A stretch of DNA of 64,000 bases from positions 19,421,117-19,485,116 of the forward strand of contig NC_087261.1 in NCBI RefSeq assembly GCF_037042905.1. The letters run 5' to 3'. Below the pieces are notes generated by a model, which was not told the origin of the DNA, ran no database searches, and was given only the letters and a program-made list of their open reading frames with translations. The stretch is from Lytechinus pictus. Its lineage: Eukaryota; Echinodermata; Echinoidea; Temnopleuroida; Toxopneustidae. Below, in pieces: positions 34,236 through 46,174 of this stretch; within the stretch, counting starts at the first letter, position 1; each line of letters starts with the position of its first letter. Both the position numbers and the translations under genes were made by a program.

Positions 34236-34799
34236 ATTATATAACAAATAATTGTTCTATATAATATTGGTACAATCGGCGCCTAATATTAAACACATAA
34301 CATACACACAAAAATGCAAAATAACATATATCATAGCAATCTAACTCTACATAAACAATAAAACTTAGTGATAACTTTTCTGCAATAGGTTGATAACCCT
34401 TAGAATTCATGATTCGAAATTCATAAATTATAAGAAATAGGTGATGAGATGTCTGCATGCTGCTAACCCCACCCCCCCTCCCCCCATCCTAGTATGCGAT
34501 ATATATCATCATAATGACACTTACAAACCACCAGTTCAAAAGAGAGTGATAGATATGTAGGAAAATATGAAAGGTAAAGTGTAGAAGAAGAAAAGGAAGG
34601 AGCAAAAGTAAAAGAAGAAGAAGAAAAATAAGAAGAAAAAGAGGAAGATATATAATCGTGTTACTTTTGAGTTATACACATAGAATTAGGAATAAAGGAG
34701 TACCGGTAGCGTGAAAGGCGTGTGCGGGGGACACAGCCGTATTCTTGAACGATTAAACCAGAACCAATCATTGAGGAGGTGGGTCTTGTCTGCCATTAT

Positions 34800-35340
34800 T
34801 GTATGTACTTTGGCAAGTATGCGTTCTTCGTAAATTGCTTAGACAGGGGACAAATCCATGCCTATCGTCCTTTGTGCAATTCGTCGAATCCGGTCTATTC
34901 TTTGTTTTTGCTCGTTTGACATATTTCCGAAAGTACATACCAGGTTGAAAGTTATTACACTTTTGATGATTGATTGATAGAACAGTTTCAGTATAGTTTT
35001 ATCGATGTGAAAAGTTTTCGCAAGAAAAACATCCTTTGATTTGTTTTCTTTTGTACTGATAGACAATTTTGCTTCCATGAGAGCTTGTCATCAATGATTG
35101 TTCCGAGGTATTTGTACTCATGTACCTGCTCAATGACATCTCCGTAAATACGGAGTGGTTCATGAATTTTATCACCCTTCCGAAAATCAATGATAATTTC
35201 TTTGGTTTTACTGGTATTCAATATCAGGTAAAGATCGTCACACCAACTGACAAAATAATTTATCTGTGAGATATATTCATTAGGATCATTGAACAGGTAG
35301 CCTGTTATCACGGTATCGTCATTAAATCGTCATTAAAATT
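34800..35340 (-). pseudogene. LINE reverse transcriptase fragment, frameshifted
   Basis: Two overlapping minus-strand frames (34988-35311 and 34839-35078) carry consecutive RT parts. The first contains L-N-T-S-K-T-K-E-I-I-I-D-F-R and Y-K-Y-L-G-T-I-I-D-D-K-L-S-W, the conserved block after the catalytic core. The second contains the RT C-terminal helices with R-I-R-R-I-A-Q-R-T. A frameshift near 35060 separates them. The wording SKTKE(I)IDFR is typical of CR1/Rex1-type LINEs of aquatic animals. The catalytic FADD region, endonuclease and 3' tail are absent, so it is a dead fragment. It is not close in sequence to the LINE at 29305. Confidence 0.8.
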
Positions 35341-35610
35341 TAATGCTATAATAGTAATATAGTCACTAAATGCTATAGTAGTAAGCACGCAAAGATTTAA
35401 AATGGCTGCCAGTGGCCATTTGAAACAAAACATAATTTGGGAATTCAAAGCCGCCTAAATTCGTAGAATTGAAGAGTTTTGATGGTCAAGACGAGTCAAT
35501 GTCGTGTAGCCTAATTGAAAGGCTTATCTGTGGTACGGAAAGATTACCAAAAAAAGCCGAAAGATCGTAGGTAAAACGTCCCCAGGATTCGTATCTAAAT
35601 TAGAACCTAC

Positions 35611-35736
35611 CTATGCACTCCATTCCGTGTTTAGTGTATCCCCTAACGCAGTTGCAGATGTAATCCCCAGGGATGTTCAGACAAATCTCATTTTCACCAC
35701 AGTTGTCTGTATTGAGGAGGGCGCACTCATTTATAT
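35611..35736 (-). CDS. cbEGF exon D
   Basis: Minus-strand 126-bp exon with AG acceptor (35737-35738) and GT donor (35609-35610; ATAG/GTAGG), phase 1-1. It reads D-I-N-E-C-A-L-L-N-T-D-N-C-G-E-N-E-I-C-L-N-I-P-G-D-Y and continues I-C-N-C-V-R-G-Y-T-K-H-G-M-E-C-I-G. Six cysteines, DINEC and C-x-N-x4-Y-x-C are present. It is the most upstream EGF exon found and lies 20.6 kb from exon C, with the giant foldback between. Same strand and phase make a single gene plausible, but linkage in one transcript is inferred. Confidence 0.86.
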
Positions 35737-35801
35737 CTGTTTGGATACATGTGAAACAAAATAATTCTTTAGATATAAATGCTTGAATTATGAAAACTTA
35801 A

Positions 35802-36351
35802 AAGTCAAGTCCACCCAGAAAAATGTTGGTTTGAATAAATAAAGAAAACCATAAAATTTTATCGGATGTCGGATGAAAAAGAAGAAAGATATGACATTTT
35901 AAAGTTTCGCTCATTTTTCACAAAACAGTGATATGCACAACTCATTGATCGAATGATGTCCCTCACTACTTTTTTTTTATTGTTTGAATTATACAATATT
36001 CATTATTTTTTGGAGATTTGACAATAAGAGCCAACTTGACTGAACAATATAGTATTAAACGATGCTAATTCTATATGTTCAGGGAGGAATTTATTGTTGT
36101 TTCACTTGACAATGAGGAGAAAATGACAATATTTCATAGTTCATATAATGCAATACATCGAAAAAGTGAGTGGATGACGACATCAGTCTTCCCATATGCA
36201 TACTGACAGGATGTGCATATAACTGTTTTGAAAAAATAAGCGAAACTAACCTACTTATTTTACACCAGATTTTGATGAAATTTTCACTGCCATGTTTGAA
36301 TGATTTTTATCTTTTTTTATTCAAATCAACTTTTTGTTGGGGTGGACTTGC
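35802..36351. mobile_element. Long-TIR MITE (CAAGTCCACCC family), ~550 bp
   Basis: The left end AAAGTCAAGTCCACCCAGAA and the right end, inverted, CAAGTCCACCCCAACAAAAA extend as ~45-bp inverted repeats containing TTGATTTGAATAAA. The interior matches 50091-50707. It lies just upstream of exon D in the intron. Confidence 0.82.
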
Positions 36352-36391
36352 CCAGAAAACAGAAGACCAAACTCTGTCTGATGATGCAATA

Positions 36392-36722
36392 ATAATAATC
36401 CGTTTTTTATATAGCGCTTAATACATCGGAACGACGTGTCTAAGCGCTTTACAGATATATTATTACCCCGGTCATCGGATTCAATCAGTCATTCCCGCAC
36501 ACTCCCTGGGGAGTATTCCAGTCAGTCGCCGGTGAGGCGCACACAGTAGGCTGGACAAGCTACAATGACTTTCACATCCTACCGGGTACCCATTTAGCAC
36601 CTGGGTCGAGAGTGGCAAAGTTTGGATTAACGCCTTGCCAAAGAACGCCAGACCGCGGTGGGATTCGAACACACGACCATCTGTTTACAAGGCGAGAGTC
36701 AGAACCACTACACCACGGCTCC
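36392..36722 (-). mobile_element. tRNA-derived SINE
   Basis: The minus strand begins GGAGCCGTGGTGTAGTGGTT, a tRNA-like head with an A box near 36705-36715 and the B box GTTCGAATCCC at 36660-36670. It is followed by a ~200-bp body and a 3' end with GTAAAGCGCTTAGACACG and ATAAAAAACGG, then an ATT repeat tail. The head is transcribed by RNA polymerase III in such elements. A functional tRNA gene is rejected because the head is fused to the SINE body and the D/anticodon region is degenerate. Confidence 0.82.
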
Positions 36723-36924
36723 TCCACAATAATGCAGACCCGTTGATTGACATGTTTTGCTACAGCGGGTTAGTTAAATGACAAGTAATGCTGTCTTCAT
36801 TCTCAGCCGTATGAATAGAAAAAATGATGGCGGAACTCCGGTGCAAAATGTAAAGTTGCTTACTTGTTTCTATTGAATCTCTCCCTGAGCCTAGTTTCGC
36901 ATATGATGCTGTTTGGTCATTTTA

Positions 36925-37060
36925 CGGAGCCCGCCTGCAAAATTATTTTTCCCACAAGAGTTCCGGACCCCAATATGAATATTCATTACTTTCGTCTTCG
37001 GAATAAGACTACGCATGCGTTCGCGTTGCATGCCAATAGCCAACTTTCGCAAACCTCAGG
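36925..37060. repeat. Diverged repeat, inverted partner at 55545-55670
   Basis: CCGGACCCCAATATGAATATTCATTACTTTCGTCTTCGGAATAAGACTACGCATGCG (given in overlapping parts elsewhere) has its inverse around 55570-55640: CATGCGTACTCTTATTCCGAAGA, ATTGGGGTCCGGAACTC. Confidence 0.6.
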
Positions 37061-37662
37061 GTCGGTAACATTAGGGTCCCCTAACACAAAAATTAACGAG
37101 TAATTGTACATTATAATCAATGGAATCAATCATAGAAAACTGTTCTACATTCATTGCTAAGCTTTGTGATACAGGCCCTATAGATCTGCTTTTCGTGTGC
37201 AAAATTCTTTCACGCGACACCCGTTTTCATGCATGTGTACGTCTGGTCATAATCGTATATGCCCCCTGAGCCGGCGGCGAACCTCTACTATGTCAGCTGG
37301 TGGGAGATATTCGAAATGCAGGGCCCACAATAGATTATGACATTGATAAGAAAGTGGTTTTTCAAAAAAATCGAATACATATTGAGTGAGGAAAAACTTA
37401 CTGAATTAAGGCTTAGATATAGATCATTACAGTCCATCGAATCGATATTGCATTTAATGTGGATTATTGGGTCAGATGACCTCTCCAGCTGAAACCATTT
37501 CGCATAAGTTGATATGTACACAGCATGTATACGTCTGAATACCAGCCGAATTTGCGGGTATTTTTCTTTTGTTTACTCCTACACAAACGATATGCCTCTA
37601 GCATACAATGTAATGGGCATTATGTTTTACTTTCCCCAGAAATGGGGGATTAGATTCGAATT

Positions 37663-37965
37663 CCCCCGGGGGACCACTTCCATTGATGAGTGGATACCAG
37701 GCACGACCATGCGGTTTCGAAAAGCACCCTAAACAAGGGAAGCAAGGCTTTTCTAGATTATGAAAATGCATCTCTTAACAAGTATTTGGCTTGTGAAACT
37801 CTACAAGTATTGGAAATATATCCCTTTTTTTCAGTATTTTAAACATCGTTTTTGACACCCTTATAACGTTACAAAGGCTTATACATAACATACTTGCCCA
37901 CTCTGTCCCCTTTTACGCGTGGTCGCGCCTGGTATCCACTCGTCAATGGAAGTGGGCCCCCCGGG
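37663..37965. mobile_element. MITE with CCCCCGGG..CCACTTCCATTGA terminal repeats
   Basis: The left end has CCACTTCCATTGATGAGTGG then ATACCAGGCACGACCATGCG; the right end, inverted, reads CCACTTCCATTGACGAGTGG then ATACCAGGCGCGACCACGCG. The ~50-bp terminal inverted repeats bracket a 300-bp element without an ORF. Confidence 0.82.
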
Positions 37966-38267
37966 CGGCCTCTCGAGCTCTGGGAGGAACCAAATGTGGC
38001 TCTGGAAAGTCGTCCTAAATCGGATATATCGCTGTTACCATAGTAGCAACCAGAATTTTGCACACGAAACGCATATTGAATGTTTCCGTTGCAGATGCGA
38101 AACGTAAAAAAATATCATGTCACACAATTTGCATTGCAGGACAGAGTTTTACGACCATGACGACGGGCCCAAAAGTCTCCTCCAAAATTAACTACCGTCG
38201 TGAATAAGCGGTCGCGTTCTCCAACAAAAGGTCGGGATTTATGAATGAGCACCCTCATTGAATCCAT

Positions 38268-38697
38268 GACACATGCTCCGGCGACGATTGCTCCGGTGAC
38301 AAATGCTCCCCAAAATGCTACATTTGCTCCGCGACATTTGCTCCGCCGATATTTGCTCCGCCGATATTTGCTCCGCCGACATTTGCTCCGCCGACATTTG
38401 GTCGGCCGATATTTGCTCCGCCGATTGTTGCTCCGCCGACAGTTGCTCCGCCGACAATTGCTCCGCCGACAGTTGCTCCGCCGACAGTTACTCCGCCGAC
38501 ATTTGCTCCGCCGACAATTGCTCCACATTTAGCGATTTAAATGCTCCTGCGACAAATGCTACCCGAACGACACATGCTCCGGCGACAATTGCTCCGCCAA
38601 TATTTGCTCCGTCGATTGCTCCGCCAACATTTGCTCCACCGATAATTGATCCGCATGTAGGGACAAATGCTCCTCTGATAATAGCTCCGCCGAAAAT
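38268..38697. repeat. 15-bp minisatellite, left arm
   Basis: Tandem units of the form ATTTGCTCCGCCGAC with variation mainly at the first three or four bases (ATTT, AGTT, AATT, TATT). In every frame it translates into repetitive C-S-A-D or S-A-E-Q strings, which are artefacts. Confidence 0.93.
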
Positions 38698-39900
38698 GCC
38701 ATCCACCGAAAAATTATTGTTCTTTTTGTAAAAATAACAACGCTTCTTCTCCAAAGCTGTATGGTCATTATCTATAGTATATATTTGTTATATTCCTAAT
38801 TGAATTGCTCAGCGGAAAGAAATAGTTTTGCTCAAATTAAATTTCCCATCAGCGCTTTTATCTGGATTATTTATCCATTTCTTTCCTTGAAAACCACCTT
38901 CTCCCCCGTCCCTCTCTCCTCCTGTTTTAAAATTTCTCTCACTCTCTCTGCATTCCCAGTAACTTCTGTTCCTATTCCTTTTACACCCTCTCCCTTCTTC
39001 TCATATCTCTTTCTTCTCGCTCTAATAATATTTTGGTCTGTTTTCAATGTTTATTCTTCTAACTTTTTCCTAGCCCCTCTAATGGAATTGAAAACTAATA
39101 AAGTTTTACAATCTTGTTAGAAAGGTGTTTCCTGTCACTTTCACTCTATTTTCTTTTATTATGTTTTCCCTTCAATTACGTGCAGTATGAAAAAAAACTC
39201 TCTTAAAAATTAGTTTTTACAGACTTGCTGAGGACGTGCCTGGGAGCCATTCAAAGAATAGGCATTGTTTTATCACGCTGAACTAACCTCAAACTGCAAC
39301 AAAATAATATGTTAAAATATGATCATGCATAAAGGTTGAGAACTACATACAATAACAAATGACAATGAACGACCTTTCAAAAGAAACAAAACTTTTCCAC
39401 TTTCTTTTACAAAGTTATTTTTTCGACATTGTGTCAAAACCTAGCCAACACAGTTTCTAATAACAAAATAGAAAACAAGGTCGAAAATAATTTACAATAT
39501 GACAAAGTAAAAAAAAAGAGAAAGCATATTACAGCTAAAACAGGAACTCATCACGCTATGCCAAATGCTTGTCAAAATTCTTGTAAAAAGCAAGGATATG
39601 AAGTGTAAGTACATGGGTATAAAACTACCCAAAATAAATTTGGCATATAACATGTATAAGTACAGCGTTTAAAAAAGTGAACAATCTTAACAAAATATAA
39701 GCTGGGTTTTTATCACTGTTAACAATATATACGTGAAATAAACTAAGATGAGTAAATACGTTGCATGTATGAGGCTTATATCTTTAAAAAAATAAAAGAA
39801 TAGATTGCAAAAATATAATTATGGTATACATAATTTTGCATCCATGGAACCGGGGGATATAAAATCATTCAAATATCAAGATATAGGTAAAAGTAAGTAT
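38698..39900. other. Non-coding stretch
   Basis: AT-rich with a CT-rich part (38880-39010). From about 39200 it may be the 3' untranslated end of the degenerate LINE that follows. No gene supported. Confidence 0.45.
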
Positions 39901-40243
39901 AGCTTAAGATAGGTTAAGGAATCGTTAAGTTGTTTTTAATTAGAATTTTGAAGATCATAGGGATGTCTGTTTCAGTCATAATGGAGGGCATGTCTGAACA
40001 ACTATTTAAATAATTCTAAACCCGGATTTGGTAAAACTACATTGAGGGAATTTGCCTTTCTAGTATTAAAAATGTGACGGAAAAAAAAATCCACTTTCGT
40101 GACATTGATGTAAATGTGCAAGACAATCAATACATTAAAACATTGGGGTGGTTAAAAATAATACAGAGTCTTTACTTGGCCAAGAAAAACAAATCTGCAG
40201 TAGGTTTCTTTCTCTACTTGTCTCATAATAAAAAAATACCAGT

Positions 40244-41108
40244 GACAATTCGTGCAGATCTTTTTTATTTGCAATCTCTAAAATATTCTTTTAGAAACAT
40301 CTAACATGGCAATTTCCCCGTACTGCACATAGCAAGGGTGAATGATAGATTTGTAATGTTTGTACGATGTATTCAAAATAGCTTTTGAAAGCTGCCCAGC
40401 TAGCACAAAAACATTCTAAAAAAATATTATAATAGTGTTAGGTAAAGGTTACGAAAACATTTTTTAAATGTCAAAATATATGGTTATATGTATGGTTAGG
40501 GAAACATTTTTATATAACGTTTAGCAATAATATTTTTAAAATGTTATTAAAACGTTTTTTTTTGCATTTTTTTGAAAAGTTATAATGATGTTTCAAAAAC
40601 ATTATTTTCTTTCAGCATAAGAACATTTTGGTCAGAAAAATATTAAAATGTTAAACGCGAGGATTAAAATGTTGTATTAATGTTATAAAAACTATCTTAC
40701 AAAACATTATTTGCTACCAGGGTATAGATCTGCACGTATTATTTGTATATACACGCCAAGTAAAATAGGTTCAACTTTACACCTTTAATATCATTATTTT
40801 CATTAATATAAAAGGTGCAGACCAATGTCACACTAAGAGCATATTTAAAGGTGCATTTTTGTACCTACTTTGCACCTTCAGATGTTTAGTTTTGAACCCT
40901 TCTTCTGAAAGGTGCTAAGTTACAGCTTTAAATGTGCCCCATGTGTAACATCGGTAAACATGCAAAGTTAAACCTATTTTTATTAGGGTGTATATTCTAT
41001 TTCGACTTGTCATCTATTATAAGACCTAAGTATTTCATTGTTTAATCTGTTTTAACTTTTTCCTTTCATTGCAAAATTAAGTTCATCCAACAATGACTGA
41101 TGACGTTT
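40244..41108. repeat. Direct repeat flanking the Tx1-like LINE, left copy (865 bp)
   Basis: Starts GACAATTCGTGCAG and ends TGATGACGTTT. The right copy starts at 46305 and, after an interruption, ends at 49548. It contains a part of the CR1-like LINE plus both small elements, so all were in place before the duplication. Confidence 0.8.
40751..40992. mobile_element. MITE with ACACC..AATAGGTT.AACTTT terminal repeats
   Basis: The left end ACACGCCAAGTAAAATAGGT then TCAACTTT and the right end, inverted, ACACCCTAATAAAAATAGGT then TTAACTTT flank 240 bp. TATA surrounds both ends, compatible with TA target duplication. Copies recur at 46857-46969 (cut short) and 49213-49432 (left end missing). Confidence 0.78.
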
Positions 41109-41166
41109 TTTTTTGTTTTGTAAAATAACCATTGCTGGTCTTCTTTATTCATCAAACAAAATATAT

Positions 41167-41607
41167 TCACAGTGCTAACATTTGCCTCCATTTCTGGAGG
41201 GAAATACATGGTTTTCTGGATTTCACATTTTCTTCTATCTGTAAACGATATCTTAATAGGTAAAACAAAATATTAAACAGCCTTTGAATTGTTATTTTCC
41301 TTTTAGATTCTTTTCCAGCGAAACATTTATAAATGGTATATAAAGCATAATTCAAAATTATATCTACATCATTTTTTTCTTTTGATCTAAATGAAATTCC
41401 TGATAATATATGACATGGCTGGAAATGAAAATTTGGCAAAATACATTTCTGTACATTTTCTTCAACTTTTTTCCAAAATATTATTATTATGTTACAAGAG
41501 AAAAACATATGACTGCAATCACCTTTTTGATCACAGTAAAAACATTGGTCATTTTCTTTTAATTTCCATCTAAAAAGGTTAGCTGGTGTTGCCAAAATAT
41601 TATACAT
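41167..41607 (-). pseudogene. LINE ORF2 C-terminal zinc-motif segment
   Basis: Frameshifted continuation of the RT ORF (overlap at 41559-41607). It contains C-F-Y-C-D-Q-K-G-D-C-S-H-M-F-F-S-C, the cysteine/histidine motif found at the C-terminus of L1/Tx1 ORF2 proteins, where it supports RNA binding. The shift relative to the main RT frame disables the protein. Confidence 0.75.
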
Positions 41608-43601
41608 GAACTTAAAATTAAGTTGACCAGTACATTGTCCTTAACTAACTTTAACTTAAATAACCAAACATCTGTCCAAATTGGTAAACAGTCAAATACT
41701 AAGGTATTACACCAAAATTCCTCTGCTCTAGATTCTTCGGGTTTTACTTGGATCAATTCATAATATATTTTCCTAACTGTCAATTTACTTAATGAAATAA
41801 TACTATCAACCAATCGAATATCATTATATACATTAACATTGGATCTAAATTCCGAATACTTCTTTTGTAATAAACTTGTATTAGAAAAAAGAGACATGTT
41901 GCCACATAACTCAATAGCCTGTCGTATACGAGCATACTGACTGTACCACCTTCCGTCCTTAACTACTATTTTAGCGTTAATCTTATCTATAGGTAGAAAA
42001 CCCTTATCATCCATTAAATCCCCCACAAACAAAATATCAGAGTTTATCCAATTCATATAAAATAACATTTTCCCTTTATATAAGATATCTTTATTTAGCC
42101 AAATCATTTCTTTTTCATAATTATCCTGTATATCTGCTTGAATATTTCTTGAATAGTTATACCTTTTTAATAAGAAAAACGTTGATATCAAGTTATAATA
42201 GAAATAAGGCATCCTGTTTTCCAAAAAACATTTGTTTTTAATATTATATTTACAATTCATAATAACTTTTATACCACCCAGTTGCTGAAACCAGTAATCA
42301 AACATACATTTACATCCAGGGTTTAACTCATCACTCAAATATTTACAAACCCAAAATAAATTCAACGATGCAACTTTTGTTTCAACATCTAGCATATTAA
42401 GGCCACCTTCCTCTATTGTGCTTACTACATTAGTCCGTTTAACCTTTGCGGGTCGTCCTTTCCATAAAAGATAAAAAAATAATTTATCGACCTCCTTTAC
42501 TATTTCTTTAGGACAAGAAAGAACTTGTGTTGTATAAATTATTTTCGACATAATCAACGATTTTAATATTGAAATTTTCCCTCTTAACGTAAGGTTTCTC
42601 TGTTTCCATATTTGTAACAACTGTTTAATTTTTAATATTCTTTGTTCAGACCAATTCATTTCTAAAGTTAAATGCTTCTTTTTGCAAAAATAAATACCAA
42701 GAGACTTAACATAAACGTCCTCCCATAATATATTTCCAATATTATTTGTCGGATTGTTGTTTCCCAGCCAAATAGATTTTTTGTTTTCATTTAAATGAAT
42801 TCCAGAATATGTTTCAAAGTTTCTAATGATATTAATAGCTGTATTGCCTGATATAACTGTCCTAACAAATAATGTCATACCATCTGCTAACTGCAGTATC
42901 TTAAAAGTATTCTTATTTTCATGTTTGTAACCAATGCTCAAACCTATGATATTATTTTGTCTTATCTGATTTGCAAGGGTTTCAATGCAAAGTATAAATA
43001 TTAATGCGGATAAGGGACAGCCCTGTCTTATACCCCGCGTTGGGTTTATATCTCTTGTTAACCATCCATTCGTTAATATATTAAGATGGGGATCATTATA
43101 TATAACTGAAATCCATTTCCTAAAACTATCTTTAAAACCATATATCTTTAAACAAGCGTCAATAAACTTCCATTCTAACGTATCGAATGCTTTCTGAAAA
43201 TCGGCAAATATAATTGCACCATCGGTTTTGTTAAAAATGCTATAATCTATAACATCCTGGATTATTCTGGCATTATAAATACCACTCATGTCCTTGATAT
43301 AACCTACTTGGTCTTCATTAATTAAATGAGTTAAAACCTTTTGGAGTATGTTTGATAGTACTGTAGCAAGTATTTTGTAATCAGTATTAAGTAATGTAAT
43401 TGGTCGCCAGTTACCTAATTCCATCGAGTCTCCACCTTTAAATAACAAAGTTACAACACCCTTTCTCTGCAAAAAACTAAGCTTACCTTTGCTATAACCT
43501 TCATTTAAACTATTTTCAACAAGATCTTGTATATCAACCCAAAATTCCCTAAAAAACTCTACTGTTAATCCATCGATACCGGGTGTTTTATTGAGACTCA
43601 T
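41559..43601 (-). pseudogene. Tx1/L1-like reverse transcriptase with altered active site
   Basis: A 680-codon open frame. Near the N-terminus N-K-T-P-G-I-D-G-L-T-V-E-F-F (residues 4-17), then N-W-R-P-I-T-L-L-N-T-D-Y-K-I-L-A (64-79), F-A-D-F-Q-K-A-F-D (132-140, first catalytic Asp D134), and G-I-R-Q-G-C-P-L-S (190-198). These are hallmark L1-group RT blocks. The YXDD equivalent reads L-A-D-G (238-241): the second catalytic aspartate is glycine, which should abolish polymerisation. The rest of the frame is intact for over 400 codons, so decay is fairly recent. Upstream, a frameshift and a stop separate it from the endonuclease part. It would normally nick DNA and prime reverse transcription of its own RNA at the site. 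Confidence 0.9.
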
Positions 43602-43952
43602 TCCCTTTAACGCATTTGTGGCATCTTTAATTGAGATCAGTCCCTCGCATTATTCGGCTTCACTACCACATAAGTGCGGATGATTTATTTCTTTAAGATA
43701 CGCTTCGATCAACAACAGATCGGGATTTTGTGTTGTGTACAATGAAGAATAAAACTTTTCTATCTCAGTGACTTCATAATTTTGTCCCTATGAGTTACTA
43801 CTTTCTTTCCTATCTTTATCCCTGATATATATTTTTTTGTACTAGTCCTATGTTCTAAATTTAAAAAGTATGAAATATTGCTCTCACTTTCTTCAAAATG
43901 TGTAACTCTCGACCTAACTTTTGCACCATCGCATTGCTTTTTGTAATACATA

Positions 43953-45018
43953 TTAACCTTTCTTTGAACACTTTGAACACATCCGTTCTTCTATCTCCGA
44001 ATTACCTGCATAAAGTTGCACATGTAAACATTCTGATTCTTTTTCCAATGAAATTAATTCTTCCTTCTCGGCTTTCCTAAGCTTCTTAGCAAAAGATATA
44101 GTATAATCTTTAATTCTCAACTTACATAGGTCCCAAATATAATGAGGATCACATTCTGCTTTAACTTTATTTTTAGTATGAGTGATAACATTAATGACAC
44201 CAGTTTTATAATCGCCGTTTTTCAGGAGTGAGTTATTCATTTTCCAGTATGAAGAGCCACGGGCAGCATTACGTGATGAATGTATTGTCATAGTAATAGC
44301 ACAATGGTCTGGACACATTGAGACCGGTTTAATGGACATGTTATAAATGTAATCCACAAACTCATTTTGAACTAGCCAGTAATCTATTCTTGATGACATA
44401 TTCAGATACTTACTTCTATAGGTATATTGTTTTTTGTTTTTGTTAATTTTCCTCCATACATCAACCATCTTAAATATTTTAACAAATTGCATATATCCAT
44501 TTGGTTTCTTATATATTGTTTTATTACCTATCACGTCAATACTTGGATCGTTAACACAATTAAACTCACCTCCTATGATTAAAACATGTGAACCAGTAGT
44601 CTTACAATCATAATTACTCATAATCTTTTCCAACTTTAAGACAAAATATTCTTTATTCTTCTTCTCTGTCGGAGCATAAATGTTGACCAAAAAATGCATT
44701 TTTGTCATTTATTTTAGTATCTGTAATCAAAATCCTTCCGTCGTCTGATGAGTAAATCAAATTAACAGGTATTTGGGAATTATTTTTCACTAAAATTGAA
44801 ACACCTCTGCTATGATTGCTTCCATATGAATTAAAAACTGTTCCATTCCAGTCTCTTTTAACAATGTTATTTAGATCTTCACTGAAAAAAGTTTCCTGTA
44901 AGAATATAACATCTGTATTTTTCTTCTCCAAATAATGAAATAGTAACCTTCTCTTTTCTTTATTTCTTATCCCTCTCACATTGAGGGACAAAAGAGAGAT
45001 TCCCTTTACATCATTCAT
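43953..45018 (-). pseudogene. Tx1/L1-like AP endonuclease domain, frameshifted
   Basis: Frame one (45018-44653) begins M-N-D-V-K-G-I-S-L-L-S-L-N-V-R-G-I-R and includes F-L-Q-E-T-F (catalytic Glu). Frame two (44708-43953) continues N-I-Y-A-P, then I-I-G-G-E-F-N-C-V, S-R-I-D-Y-W-L and S-D/P-D-H-C-A-I. These are the successive exonuclease-endonuclease-phosphatase motifs. Two defects: a frameshift near 44680 just before NIYAP, and Glu in place of the catalytic Asp of GGDFN. The domain nicks target DNA in active elements; this one is probably dead. Confidence 0.85.
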
Positions 45019-46174
45019 TTCTTGCTCGAACCTTTTCTACGCCTTTTCCTGGTTTTTCTTCGACCTTTCTCCCGCCGACTACCTCTCGAATCACGTGATT
45101 GCTCAGATTCTGATTCAAACGACTCGCTATCATCGGATGAATGATCAACTGGATCTGACGACTTATCTTTGGATACTCTATCTGCTGCTTTTTTTTCTAA
45201 GCCTCTGTTCTTCTCTTTCGGCCTGACGTCTTGTGCTCTCTCTACCGTAGAACCCTCTGTTGTCATGTGATAGATAGATAAATTTTATTTTCACACGGTA
45301 AAAAACCCAAATAGATACATAGTCTGATTTGCATTGGGGCCGTGCCATGATCATCTCGCTTTCTTTCAGAAGTAGAAACGGAGAATGCCGTCAGTTGCTG
45401 GTCACACTCGAACGCGCGATGTCCGGGATTCTTGCATTGTCTGCTTAGAACAGGTAGATGAGTGGTGCCCCGTCGCTAAGCACCGTGAACACGTTGCTAC
45501 CGACGCTTTCGTTATCTGACCTTCGTGAAAGATTCGTGCCTTGAAAGTAGCTATGCTGACATGACGGGCAAGCGGCTGACGTGGCTGGTCGATGAAAACA
45601 ACCCTGTCCCCATTAAGACATGTAGTAAGTTGACCTCCTACTCTCAAGCGTTGTCTAACGACTTTCCCCTTCACAACAAGTTTCCATCCTTCTAATTCAG
45701 CTACAATGAGATCATCAGAGACAGATAGTGGAACATCTTTGATAGTGAGCCTTACAGAATTTTCAGATTCGTATGAAATAAATGGGTTTCTGTCATAAAC
45801 ACTCACCATTTGTCCTCTAAGTAGAATTCCACTGCTAATGAGAGCGATCCTTGCCTCTTTACTATCTATGTAGATCCTCCACAAACCTCTAACCTTCTGC
45901 ACTCCAGTTAAGCGTTGGTGATCAACCACTTTGGCCAAGGCTAGGTACAACTCTTCACCGGTTGCCATGTTATTTTGAACATTAGGTATGTCCCGTTGCC
46001 TGATGTAAACTGGTTTCTCTCCCTCCCTTTGAACGGGGGTACTGGGTGTGGCTCTACCAGCGTACGTTGCTGTGGTACTAGCGCCTGCTTGGTCTGAATG
46101 CACATATTGATTTCTCTCATTTTTCTCACCTTTCTCTGCATTTCATTGAAATTCTCTTCCAAAGTCTCTTCCAC
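45015..46174 (-). pseudogene. Tx1-like LINE ORF1 (CCHC nucleic-acid-binding protein), broken
   Basis: The main open part is 46103-45402 (233 codons), with an alternative upstream frame starting at 46174. It ends in a zinc knuckle C-S-R-C-L-A-T-G-H-H-S-S-T-C (C-x2-C-x4-H-x4-C). A separate frame at 45266-45015 encodes a basic/acidic tail rich in Ser, Glu, Lys and Arg that looks like the ORF1 C-terminus. About 130 bp between them (45268-45400), starting GATAGATAGATAAATTTTAT on the plus strand, looks foreign and may be a small retro-insertion tail. ORF1 proteins of this type coat the LINE RNA. Confidence 0.75.

Larger units (their letters stand above)
19561..34283. mobile_element. Giant foldback (palindromic) element with two internal insertions
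   Basis: The outer termini are GGCGCCGATTGTACCAATAT at 19561 and its exact complement ending at 34283. The left arm is 19561-19608 + 27166-28559 + 31480 to ~32040. The right arm is ~32375-34283. Arms match at near identity in inverted order: outer AT-rich arrays, a region with a shared 64-codon ORF (28298-28492 / 33000-33194), then sequence around TCGAAATATTACGTTGGTTG. A ~330-bp spacer separates the arms. Without the two insertions it would be about 4.2 kb. No transposase is seen, so mobility would be in trans or past. Confidence 0.85.
39900..41108 (-). pseudogene. Degenerate CR1-like LINE, split by two small elements
   Basis: On the minus strand the text near 40020-40080 translates as R-H-I-F-N-T-R-K-A-N-S-L-N-V-V-L-P, matching the C-terminal part of the RT at 29305-30531 (NTRNANSLNVVLP). 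Near 41001-41040 it reads K-Y-L-G-L-I-I-D-D-K, the conserved block farther upstream. Between them sit two insertions (about 40397-40730 and 40751-40992). Many stops and shifts make it a dead copy. The left end of a Tx1-like LINE joins it at 41108. Confidence 0.7.

Noticed and set aside
36650..36722. tRNA gene on the minus strand
   Set aside because: A and B boxes are present, but the cloverleaf is degenerate and fused to a SINE body and tail.
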